The position numbers and the translations under genes were made by a program. The notes under the pieces were generated by a model. It was not told the DNA's origin. It did no database searches and worked only from the letters and a program-made list of their open reading frames with translations. Source: Pseudomonas pergaminensis (GTDB lineage Bacteria; Pseudomonadota; Gammaproteobacteria; Pseudomonadales; Pseudomonadaceae). Taken from it: a stretch of DNA of 64,000 nucleotides. Each line of letters begins with the position of its first letter. Positions within the stretch are counted from its first letter, which is position 1. Positions 46,353 to 53,708 of this stretch are shown in pieces. Location of the stretch: the NCBI RefSeq assembly GCF_024112395.2, contig NZ_CP078013.2:6480501-6544500 (forward strand). Reading direction: 5' to 3'.

Positions 46353-46444
46353 TTTAATGCACCTTCAGATAATATATAAGCGCCACAAACGCAATATAGT
46401 GCATAAATTGCGTTGTGACCGCCAAAAAATTGCAATTTAATGCA
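46349..46444. promoter_or_regulatory. Three evenly spaced operator-like repeats upstream of the hipAB operon
   Basis: The 13-mer GCAATTTAATGCA occurs at 46349-46361 and 46432-46444, and its variant GCAATATAGTGCA at 46391-46403. The middle copy overlaps an inverted partner (GTGCATAAATTGC, 46399-46411). Starts are 42 and 41 bp apart, about four helical turns. The unit is a near-palindrome (GCA-N6/7-TGC), as expected for a dimeric XRE repressor. The first copy covers the TTG start. The surrounding DNA is clearly A/T-rich. Confidence 0.75.
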
Positions 46445-46637
46445 GTTTCATTACAACTCTCGAACCCAATCCGCATCAAAATGCGTATCCATGCTTTCAG
46501 CCAATGCCTATTGATCCGGAGTTTTTAATCGCACCGCACTAAAGACAACTCCCGCAAACCAAGGGTCGCTGGCCTGACAGTTATCACCCCGCCATCTCGC
46601 TAAATTCCTGGCCTCATTCATCAGAGGCCGGGAATTC

Positions 46638-47912
46638 ATGTCCTTTTCAGTCAAGAAACTCACACGCGCTATCACGCTCGCACTAGGCGTCGTCAGTGCG
46701 CAACTGTCCCATGCCGTCATGCCCTTTCAGTTCCCACTGGATCTGCCCTACGACTACTGGTTTTACGCACCCGCCACTGAAACCTCTTCTCTGGACAACC
46801 ACCTCACGCGTCGCGCAACCACTGACAACGGTCGCCAGGTTGCCAGGATGCTCGAGTCCGCACTGAAGCGCTTGTTGGAATCCGGCCAGTTGAGCTCCCA
46901 GCAGATCAAGGCGTTGGAGAAGCTTGACGCTGCGTTTGCCAAACGACCTGGCGAGTTCGGCATGGCCCTGGAACAGTTGGCCGGCAGCCAGAACGCCAAC
47001 CTCGCGGCGGCTACCCAAGCCACCACCGAGCAGATCAGCGGCCAGTTGCTATCGGTGCTGCGCACACGGCCCACGGACGAGGATGGCCACTTCTGGGTGC
47101 AGGGCCTGTCCGACGAAGGCAGCCTGGACAAACAGGGTGGCAGTGCCGGCCTAAACTACGGCACCCAGGGCTTGATGCTGGGGGCCGATTGGGCGCTCGA
47201 CCATGCCTGGCGTGTCGGCGTCATGGGCGCTAAATCCACCAGCGACTTGGATGCCCAACGCTTTTCCGCCGACTTGGATAGCTGGCACCTGGGCGGTTAC
47301 GCCGTTCGCCAGGATGGCCCGTTGTCCATGCGCCTGGGGGCGATCTATAGCAGCCACGCCGGGCAGAACACCCGCGCTGTTCAGCTTGTGGACTACAAGG
47401 AATCGCTCAAAGGCAGCTATGACGCGCAGAGCCAAAATGTGTTTTCCGAATGGGGCTACCAACTGGGCAACGGGGACATCAGCGTCGAACCCTTCGCCGG
47501 CCTCGGTTACCAGCGCTACTACCGCGAACGTTTCAAGGAACAGGGTGGCCTGACCGCACTGAACGTTGGCCCGCAAACTCAGCAAAACCTGAACAGCACC
47601 CTCGGCCTGCGCCTGGCCACGGTGTACCGTTTCGATAACCGGATGAGCCTCACGCCTTACGTGAGCACTCACTGGAAACACCTCTATGGCAACGTCGACA
47701 GCCAGGTCAGCCAGTCCTTTCGCACTGCGGCGGGCTTCGGTACAGACTTCACCATCAACGGCACCGCCCTGGACCGCAACAGCCTCAACTTGCAGGCGGG
47801 GCTGGATCTGGCATTGTCGAACGAACACACGGTCGGCCTGGCCTACACCGGTGAAAGCGGCACACACAGCCGCAACCATGGGCTGATGGGGCGATGGCGC
47901 GTGATGTTCTGA
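46638..47912 (+). CDS. Autotransporter beta-barrel protein with a minimal passenger
   Basis: A 424-residue outer-membrane protein. A signal peptide (about 1-26, ending SHAV) is followed by only about 120 residues of helical, Gln/Ala-rich sequence. The autotransporter barrel starts near residue 150: HFWVQGLSDEG, then alternating strands such as GLMLGADWAL, WHLGGYAVRQDG and VFSEWGYQLGNGDISVEPF. It ends in a C-terminal phenylalanine (RWRVMF), the BAM recognition signature. Classical autotransporters have a long passenger; this one has almost none. It may be a porin-like or adhesion-modulating barrel. Confidence 0.88.
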   Translation: MSFSVKKLTRAITLALGVVSAQLSHAVMPFQFPLDLPYDYWFYAPATETSSLDNHLTRRATTDNGRQVARMLESALKRLLESGQLSSQQIKALEKLDAAFAKRPGEFGMALEQLAGSQNANLAAATQATTEQISGQLLSVLRTRPTDEDGHFWVQGLSDEGSLDKQGGSAGLNYGTQGLMLGADWALDHAWRVGVMGAKSTSDLDAQRFSADLDSWHLGGYAVRQDGPLSMRLGAIYSSHAGQNTRAVQLVDYKESLKGSYDAQSQNVFSEWGYQLGNGDISVEPFAGLGYQRYYRERFKEQGGLTALNVGPQTQQNLNSTLGLRLATVYRFDNRMSLTPYVSTHWKHLYGNVDSQVSQSFRTAAGFGTDFTINGTALDRNSLNLQAGLDLALSNEHTVGLAYTGESGTHSRNHGLMGRWRVMF

Positions 47913-47944
47913 ACCCGACCTCGGCGGCCGATAAACCCCAGGCG

Positions 47945-47971
47945 AAAAAAAAGGGGGGCACCTGCCCCCCC
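47945..47971 (-). terminator. Terminator after pycB
   Basis: On the minus strand GGGGGGGCAGGTGCCCCCCTT is followed by six further T. It lies 31 bases past the pycB stop. The plus-strand autotransporter gene ends 33 bases before it, so it may serve both. Confidence 0.88.
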
Positions 47972-48001
47972 GAGGATTAAGCGGTAGTGTCGAAGGCTTG
48001 A

Positions 48002-49810
48002 TCAGCCTTCGATTTCAATCAGGATTTCGCCAGGGTTGACCCGGTCGCCCTTGGCCACGTGAACGGCGGTCACCTTGCCGGCAATCGCTGCCTGCACTTC
48101 GGTTTCCATCTTCATGGCTTCGGTAATCAATACAGCCTGGCCGGCCTTGACCACGTCGCCTTCCTTGACCAGCACATCAACGATATTGCCCGGCATCGCG
48201 GTGCTCACATGGCCCGGCTCGGTGGCGTGCTTGCGCTTGCTGCCGCCGCTGCTGACAAATTCGTTGAGCGGTTCGAACACCACTTCTTCCGGCATGCCAT
48301 CGATAGACAGGTAGAAGTGGCGTTTGCCTTCGGCCTTCACGCCCACACCGGTGATGTCCACGCGGTAGCTTTCACCGTGCACGTCGATGACAAACTCGGT
48401 CGGCACGCCTTCGCCACCGGCACGCGCCACACCGCCGGCTTCAGGAATCGGCAGCAGCACTTCCGGCGCCAGGGTGCCGGCGTCGCGTTCTTCGAGGAAC
48501 TTGCGCCCGATGTCCGGGAACATGGCGTAGGTCAGCACGTCTTCTTCGGACTTGGCCAACGCGCCGATTTCGCCGCGCAGCTTGGTCATTTCCGGCTTGA
48601 GCAGGTCGGCCGGACGTACGTCGATCACCTCTTCGCTGCCGATGGCCTGGCGACGCAGTTTCTCGTTCACAGTGCCCGGCGCCTTGCCGTAGCCGCCTTG
48701 CAGGTAGAGCTTCACTTCGTTGGTGATGGTCTTGTAGCGCTCGCCGGCCAGTACGTTGAAAAACGCCTGGGTGCCAACGATCTGCGACGTTGGGGTCACC
48801 AGCGGCGGGAAACCCAGGTCTTCACGCACACGCGGAATCTCGGCCAGCACTTCACCCATGCGGTTGAGGGCGCCCTGCTCTTTCAGTTGGTTGGCCAGGT
48901 TGGAAATCATCCCGCCCGGCACCTGATTGACTTGCACACGGGTGTCGACGGCGGTGAATTCGCTTTCGAACTGGTGGTACTTCTTGCGCACGGCGTAGAA
49001 GTACAGGCCGATCTCTTGCAGCAGTTCCAGGCTCAGGCCGGTATCGAATTCGCTGCCTTTGAGGGCCGCGACCATCGACTCGGTACCTGGGTGGCTGGTG
49101 CCCCAGGCGAAGCTGGAGATGGCCGTGTCGATATGGTCGGCACCGTTTTCGATGGCCTTGAGTTGGCACATCGCGGCCAGGCCGGCCGTGTCGTGGGAGT
49201 GGATAAAGATCGGCAGGGTCTGCTCGGCTTTCAGTGCCTTGACCAATTCACCGGTGGCGTACGGGGTCAGCAGGCCAGCCATGTCCTTGATCGCGATCGA
49301 GTCGCACCCCATGGCTTCCAACTGCTTGGCCTGGGCCACGAAGGCCTCGACGGTGTGCACCGGGCTGGTGGTGTAGGCGATGGTGCCTTGGGCATGTTTG
49401 CCGGCGGCTTTCACCGCTTCGATGGCCACGCGCAGGTTACGCACGTCGTTCATGGCGTCGAAGATGCGGAATACGTCGATACCATTCACGGCCGCCTTGG
49501 CCACGAACGCCTTGACCACGTCGTCGCTGTAGTGGCGGTAGCCCAGCAGGTTCTGGCCACGCAGCAGCATCTGCAAGCGCGTGTTGGGCAACGCGGCACG
49601 CAGTTTGCGCAGGCGCTCCCACGGGTCTTCTTTCAGGAAGCGGACGCAGGCGTCAAAGGTCGCGCCGCCCCAGACTTCCAGGGACCAGTAGCCGACTTTG
49701 TCGAGCTTGTCGCAGATCGGCAGCATGTCCTCGGTGCGCATGCGAGTGGCGAGCAGCGATTGGTGGGCGTCGCGCAGGATGGTGTCGGTTACGAAAATCT
49801 TCTTAGTCAT
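48002..49810 (-). CDS. pycB: Pyruvate carboxylase subunit B (oxaloacetate decarboxylase alpha-like)
   Basis: A 602-residue carboxyltransferase/biotin-carrier subunit. The TIM-barrel carboxyltransferase domain begins TDTILRDAHQSLLATRMR, with metal ligands in FIHSHDTAGLA. A PYC_OADA linker follows, and the biotinyl domain at the C-terminus has the lysine in EAMKMETEV. With PycA it makes oxaloacetate from pyruvate and bicarbonate; pseudomonads use this two-subunit enzyme. It is often annotated oadA, but no beta or gamma decarboxylase subunit is here. The ATG at 49810 has GAGGAA upstream; pycA ends 11 bp before it. Confidence 0.94.
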   Translation of the reverse strand: MTKKIFVTDTILRDAHQSLLATRMRTEDMLPICDKLDKVGYWSLEVWGGATFDACVRFLKEDPWERLRKLRAALPNTRLQMLLRGQNLLGYRHYSDDVVKAFVAKAAVNGIDVFRIFDAMNDVRNLRVAIEAVKAAGKHAQGTIAYTTSPVHTVEAFVAQAKQLEAMGCDSIAIKDMAGLLTPYATGELVKALKAEQTLPIFIHSHDTAGLAAMCQLKAIENGADHIDTAISSFAWGTSHPGTESMVAALKGSEFDTGLSLELLQEIGLYFYAVRKKYHQFESEFTAVDTRVQVNQVPGGMISNLANQLKEQGALNRMGEVLAEIPRVREDLGFPPLVTPTSQIVGTQAFFNVLAGERYKTITNEVKLYLQGGYGKAPGTVNEKLRRQAIGSEEVIDVRPADLLKPEMTKLRGEIGALAKSEEDVLTYAMFPDIGRKFLEERDAGTLAPEVLLPIPEAGGVARAGGEGVPTEFVIDVHGESYRVDITGVGVKAEGKRHFYLSIDGMPEEVVFEPLNEFVSSGGSKRKHATEPGHVSTAMPGNIVDVLVKEGDVVKAGQAVLITEAMKMETEVQAAIAGKVTAVHVAKGDRVNPGEILIEIEG

Positions 49811-49821
49811 TGTTGTATTCC

Positions 49822-51237
49822 TCACAGGCCTGCGTGGGCGGCGATGGCGGCGGCGATGGCCAGGGCCAGCTCTTCGGGTTTGCGCTTGATCGAGTAGTTG
49901 GTCAGCTCAGGGTGGCTTTCCACGAAACTGGTGTTGAACTGGCCGCTGCGGAATTCCGGATTGCGCAGGATTTCCTGGTAGTAGGCGGCGGTGGTCTTCA
50001 CGCCTTGCAGGCGCATGTCGTCCAGCGCACGCAGGCCGCGGTCCATGGCTTCTTCCCAGGTCAACGCCCACACCACCAGCTTCAGGCACATGGAGTCGTA
50101 GAACGGCGGGATGGTGTAGCCGGTGTAGATCGCCGTGTCGGTGCGCACGCCGGGGCCGCCAGGTGCGTAGTAACGGGTGATCTTGCCGAAGCTGGGCAGG
50201 AAGTTGTTCTTCGGATCTTCGGCGTTGATACGGAACTGCAACGCGAAACCACGGTGCTGGATGTCTTCCTGTTTCACCGACAGCGGCAGGCCGGAGGCGA
50301 TGCGGATCTGCTCGCGGACGATGTCGATCCCGGTGATTTCTTCGGTGATGGTGTGTTCCACCTGCACCCGGGTGTTCATCTCCATGAAGTACACCTCGCC
50401 CTCGGCGAGCAGGAACTCCACGGTGCCGGCGTTCTCGTACCCCACGGCCTTGGCGGCACGCACCGACAGGTCGCCGATGTAGGCACGCTGCTCAGGGGTC
50501 AATTGCGGGCTTGGGGCGATTTCGATGAGCTTTTGGTTGCGGCGCTGGATCGAGCAATCGCGCTCGAACAGGTGCACCACATTGCCAAAGCTGTCACCGA
50601 GGATCTGCGCTTCGATGTGCTTGGGATTGACGATGCATTTTTCCAGGAACACTTCCGCCGAACCAAAAGCCTTGGTGGCCTCGGAAATCACACGGGGGAA
50701 GGCTTGTTCGAGTTCTTCACGGCTGTTGCAGCGACGGATACCGCGACCACCGCCACCGGAAGTGGCCTTGAGCATCACCGGGTAACCAATGCGGTCGCCT
50801 TCGGTCAGGGCTTCGTGGATATCCGCGACGTTGCCTTCGGTGCCCGGCGTGACCGGCACACCGGCCTTGATCATGCTGCGGCGCGCTTCGGTCTTGTCGC
50901 CCATGCGGCGAATCACTTCGGCCGACGGACCAATGAATTTGATACCACGTTCGGCACAGATGTCCGCCAGCTCGGCGTTTTCCGACAGGAAACCGTAGCC
51001 GGGATGCAGCGCATCACAACCGGTTTCCACCGCCAGGTTCACCAGCTTGCGCGGGTTCAGGTAGCCGGCCAGGGGCTCGGCACCAATGCTGTGGGCTTCG
51101 TCGGCACGTTTGACGTGCAACGCGTGGCGGTCGGCGTCGGAGTAGACCGCGACCGAGCGAATGCCCATCTCGGCGCAGGCACGCACGATTCGTACGGCAA
51201 TTTCACCACGGTTGGCGATCAGGATCTTTTTTATCAC
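49822..51237 (-). CDS. pycA: Pyruvate carboxylase subunit A (biotin carboxylase)
   Basis: A 471-residue biotin carboxylase. It opens with IKKILIANRGEIAVRIVRA. The ATP-grasp domain has KATSGGGGRGIR and the catalytic EMNTRVQVEHTITE. It uses ATP and bicarbonate to carboxylate biotin on PycB. The start is GTG at 51237, with AAGGGAA nine bases upstream; the longer frame to 51279 lacks a site and is not family-like. Close to AccC, but its place next to pycB and the LysR regulator identifies it. Confidence 0.95.
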   Translation of the reverse strand: MIKKILIANRGEIAVRIVRACAEMGIRSVAVYSDADRHALHVKRADEAHSIGAEPLAGYLNPRKLVNLAVETGCDALHPGYGFLSENAELADICAERGIKFIGPSAEVIRRMGDKTEARRSMIKAGVPVTPGTEGNVADIHEALTEGDRIGYPVMLKATSGGGGRGIRRCNSREELEQAFPRVISEATKAFGSAEVFLEKCIVNPKHIEAQILGDSFGNVVHLFERDCSIQRRNQKLIEIAPSPQLTPEQRAYIGDLSVRAAKAVGYENAGTVEFLLAEGEVYFMEMNTRVQVEHTITEEITGIDIVREQIRIASGLPLSVKQEDIQHRGFALQFRINAEDPKNNFLPSFGKITRYYAPGGPGVRTDTAIYTGYTIPPFYDSMCLKLVVWALTWEEAMDRGLRALDDMRLQGVKTTAAYYQEILRNPEFRSGQFNTSFVESHPELTNYSIKRKPEELALAIAAAIAAHAGL

Positions 51238-51360
51238 TTGGAAATTCCCTTGAGCCGATTGCTGCGTTCTTCGACCCACTAGACCTGGGTCGGCGCGTGA
51301 CCAAATGTTTCATGACAGTCGCGAGACACACACTAAGCCTGCAGAGGGATTAACAAAAAT

Positions 51361-51396
51361 CAATAATTATTGGGTCGTGCATAAGTAAAGACTTAT
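51361..51396. promoter_or_regulatory. Two palindromes in the pycA-LysR divergent promoter
   Basis: CAATAATTATTG (51361-51372) is a perfect 12-bp palindrome. ATAAGT-AAAG-ACTTAT (51381-51396) is a perfect 6-bp inverted repeat with a 4-base spacer and fits the T-N11-A LysR pattern. They lie 124-159 bp from the pycA start and 38-73 bp from the regulator start, so the second could be the regulator's own binding site. Confidence 0.6.
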
Positions 51397-51433
51397 AGTT
51401 GGCTCGACAGCCGCTGGCAAAAGGATTGAAATA

Positions 51434-52408
51434 ATGCGTAAGTCATTGATGCGTATGACATTGCGTCAACTGCAGATCTTCAATGAAGTGTGTGACTTGC
51501 GCTCCTACAGCCGCGCTGCCGAGGAAATGTCCCTCACACAACCTGCCGTGAGCCTACAAATTCGCCAGCTGGAAGAGCTGATTGGCCAGCCGCTGTTCGA
51601 TTACGTCGGCAAAAAGCTCTACATGACCGAGGCCGCCGAGGCCTTGCAGCGCGCCAGTCGCGATATTTTCGGGCGCCTGGAAAACCTCGACATGCAGCTC
51701 TCGGACATGCAGGGCTCGTTGCAAGGCCAGCTGAAACTGGCGATTGAATCCAGCGCCAAATACTTCGTGCCGCACCTGTTTGCGGCCTTCAAGCGCCAGC
51801 ATCCGGAGGTGCAGTTGCACCTCACCGTGGTGAACCGCGCCCAAGTAATCCGACGGCTGTCGGACAACCGTGACGACCTGGTGATCATGTCCATGGTGCC
51901 CCAGGACATGGGCCTGGAATTCCTGCCGTTCCTCAACAACCCGATTGTCGCCGTGGCGCCACCCGATCACCCGCTGAGCTTGCAAGGCCCGCTGCGCCTG
52001 CAGGACCTGGAACCCTACACGCTGCTGCTGCGCGAACCGGGCTCCGGCACGCGCCTGGCTTGTGAGGAGTATTTCAAGGAGAAACGCGTGCACTTCACCC
52101 AGACGGTGGAAGTGGCCTCGGCCGAGGCGCAGCGTGAATGTGTATGCGCGGGGTTGGGCGTGGCCCTGCTGACGCGTCACGCGGTCAACATGGAGCTGGC
52201 CACCGGCGGGCTCAAGGAGCTGCCGGTGGAAGAGCTGCCGCTGTACCGCAGTTGGTGCCTGGTGCAGGCCAAGGCCAAGCGCCTGTCACCGGTGGCCCAT
52301 GCGTTCCTGGGCTTTATCCGCAGCGAGCGGGTGCAGATCAGCGCGCTGGCTGAACGTTTCGCTGGGCAGCCGCGGGTGCCTGCCAGTAGAGTTCCGGGTA
52401 ATCCGTGA
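51434..52408 (+). CDS. LysR-family regulator divergent from pycAB (PycR-like)
   Basis: A 324-residue LysR regulator. The winged helix (about 8-68) reads MTLRQLQIFNEVCDLRSYSR and TQPAVSLQIRQLEELIGQPL; the effector domain spans about 95-300. In P. aeruginosa the homologous gene at the same place (PA5437) has been named PycR and reported to affect lipid metabolism and virulence; I recall this and have not checked it. Its probable targets are pycAB, across a 196-bp gap holding two palindromes. Its 3' end overlaps a small opposite-strand gene by 71 bases. Confidence 0.92.
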   Translation: MRKSLMRMTLRQLQIFNEVCDLRSYSRAAEEMSLTQPAVSLQIRQLEELIGQPLFDYVGKKLYMTEAAEALQRASRDIFGRLENLDMQLSDMQGSLQGQLKLAIESSAKYFVPHLFAAFKRQHPEVQLHLTVVNRAQVIRRLSDNRDDLVIMSMVPQDMGLEFLPFLNNPIVAVAPPDHPLSLQGPLRLQDLEPYTLLLREPGSGTRLACEEYFKEKRVHFTQTVEVASAEAQRECVCAGLGVALLTRHAVNMELATGGLKELPVEELPLYRSWCLVQAKAKRLSPVAHAFLGFIRSERVQISALAERFAGQPRVPASRVPGNP

Positions 52409-52535
52409 TGCTTTGGAGCAACTGGCGCTCCTCGCAACGGTCTTCGATTGCGCGACGGAACGCCATGCGGCGCTGGTCTTCCTGCTGACGACGGGTTTTG
52501 ACGGAGCTGCTGCTTTCTTCGTAGTGCCGGGCCAT
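52338..52535 (-). CDS. Small basic conserved protein
   Basis: A 65-residue hydrophilic protein, rich in Arg, Glu and Gln (VKTRRQQEDQRRMAFRRAIEDRCEERQLLQS). Its 3' part overlaps the LysR gene on the other strand. GGGAGA lies 7-12 bases before the ATG. The charged RRMAFRRAIEDxxEERxL pattern looks like the short PA3496-type proteins that I recall being annotated as putative envelope-integrity proteins in pseudomonads; that link is tentative. No signal peptide or membrane segment is present. Confidence 0.65.
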   Translation of the reverse strand: MARHYEESSSSVKTRRQQEDQRRMAFRRAIEDRCEERQLLQSITDYPELYWQAPAAAQRNVQPAR

Positions 52536-52633
52536 TTGGAGTCTCCCAATGCGAGTACGGGGAGTTCAGGATGGCCCTGGGCGATGACGCAGCGATGACA
52601 GCCTGATGAAGATTCTGGGTTCGCAGGAGACCC

Positions 52634-52667
52634 AAATGTAGGAGGGGGCTTGCCCCCTCCTACATTT
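52634..52667 (-). terminator. REP-like terminator after the RpiR-family gene
   Basis: AAATGTAGGAGGGGGC-TT-GCCCCCTCCTACATTT is a perfect 16-bp inverted repeat, T-rich at both ends, 17-50 bases past the RpiR-family stop. It can act on both strands. Confidence 0.8.
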
Positions 52668-52683
52668 TGCTCTGTGTACCGTT

Positions 52684-53550
52684 TTAGTCATCCAGGGCTT
52701 TGACGGACTTGGGTGACAGGCGAAGGCTGCGCAGACTGCGCTTCACGCTCTTGAGGTGGTTGACCAGGCTCGGCCCGCGCGCCATGGCCACACCCATCGC
52801 CAACACGTCGATCACCACCAGGTGGGCAATGCGTGAGGTCAGCGGCGTGTAGATCTCGGTGTCTTCGTGCACATCGATGGCCAGGTTGACCGTGGACAGT
52901 TCAGCCAACGGCGTCTGGCTCGGGCACAAGGTGATCAGCGAAGCGCCACTTTCACGCACCAGGTTGGCGGTGATCAGCAGGTCTTTGGAACGCCCCGATT
53001 GGGAAATGCAGATGGCGACGTCGGTGGGCTTCAAGGTGACCGCCGACATGGCCTGCATGTGCGGATCACTGTAGGCCGCTGCGGTGAGCAGCAAGCGGAA
53101 GAATTTGTGCTGGGCATCGGCAGCCACCGCGCCGGAGGCACCAAAGCCATAGAACTCGACGCGTTGGGCCTGGGACATGGCCGTCACGGCCTTTTGCAAT
53201 TCCACCGGGTCGAGCTTCTCACGCACTTCCATCAGGGTGTGCAGGGTGGTGTCAAAGATCTTCAGGCTGTAGTCAGCGACAGAATCGTCTTCATGGATCG
53301 CGAATTGCCCAAAGCTCGCACCGGCCGCCAGGCTTTGAGCCAGCTTGAGTTTCAAGTCCTGGAACCCGGAGCAACCGATGGCGCGGCAGAAGCGCACGAT
53401 GGTCGGCTCGCTGATGCCCACGCTGTGGGCCAGGTCGGCCATGGAACTGTGCATCACAGCCGCAGGGTCAAGCAGCACGTGATCGGCAACCTTGAGTTCC
53501 GATTTGCGTAACAGGTGGCGCGACTGGGCGATATGTTGCAACAGGTTCAA
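52684..53550 (-). CDS. MurR/RpiR-family regulator, HexR-like
   Basis: A 288-residue regulator. The N-terminal helix-turn-helix (about 1-75) has SVGISEPTIVRFCRAIGCSG, and the SIS sugar-phosphate-binding domain (about 125-255) has FYGFGASGAVAADAQHKFF and ISQSGRSKDL. It is close to HexR, which responds to KDPG and represses glucose-catabolism genes. However, zwf, edd and glk, HexR's usual neighbours, are absent and the P. aeruginosa counterpart at this place is PA5438. I therefore take it as a HexR paralogue. The start is TTG at 53550, weakly supported by AAGAG upstream. A HexR-type palindrome lies 44 bp upstream. Confidence 0.88.
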   Translation of the reverse strand: MNLLQHIAQSRHLLRKSELKVADHVLLDPAAVMHSSMADLAHSVGISEPTIVRFCRAIGCSGFQDLKLKLAQSLAAGASFGQFAIHEDDSVADYSLKIFDTTLHTLMEVREKLDPVELQKAVTAMSQAQRVEFYGFGASGAVAADAQHKFFRLLLTAAAYSDPHMQAMSAVTLKPTDVAICISQSGRSKDLLITANLVRESGASLITLCPSQTPLAELSTVNLAIDVHEDTEIYTPLTSRIAHLVVIDVLAMGVAMARGPSLVNHLKSVKRSLRSLRLSPKSVKALDD

Positions 53551-53593
53551 AGGGCAGGACTCTTGTTATGGGCAGGGCCAAGGATGTAGCAAG

Positions 53594-53612
53594 CTTGTAG
53601 TTATACTACAAG
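53594..53612. promoter_or_regulatory. HexR-type palindrome upstream of the RpiR-family gene
   Basis: CTTGTAGT-TAT-ACTACAAG is a perfect 8-bp inverted repeat. Its core TGTAGTTATACTACA has the TGTA-N7-TACA form of published HexR sites in gammaproteobacteria. On the minus strand it overlaps a TATAAC -10-like element, so binding would block transcription of the regulator's own gene. Confidence 0.75.
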
Positions 53613-53708
53613 AATTGCCGTTTTGCCCGTCCGACGCATCACTAAATCGCCCTGCCCGCCTTTGAATCTAAGGGCGGCGCAGTTGTAGCCACAGGGGCGG
53701 CCTTGGTG

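Noticed and set aside
48002..49810. Naming the carboxyltransferase as a sodium-pumping oxaloacetate decarboxylase
   Set aside because: No oadB or oadG genes lie nearby and a biotin carboxylase gene is adjacent, which fits pyruvate carboxylase.
48059..51282. Two plus-strand frames of 612 and 490 codons opposite pycB and pycA
   Set aside because: Both mirror strongly conserved enzymes; no motif, signal or ribosome site supports them.
52684..53550. Calling the RpiR-family gene hexR
   Set aside because: The sequence and operator look HexR-like, but zwf, edd and glk are absent and P. aeruginosa has a separate gene at this place besides hexR. I keep the family name only.
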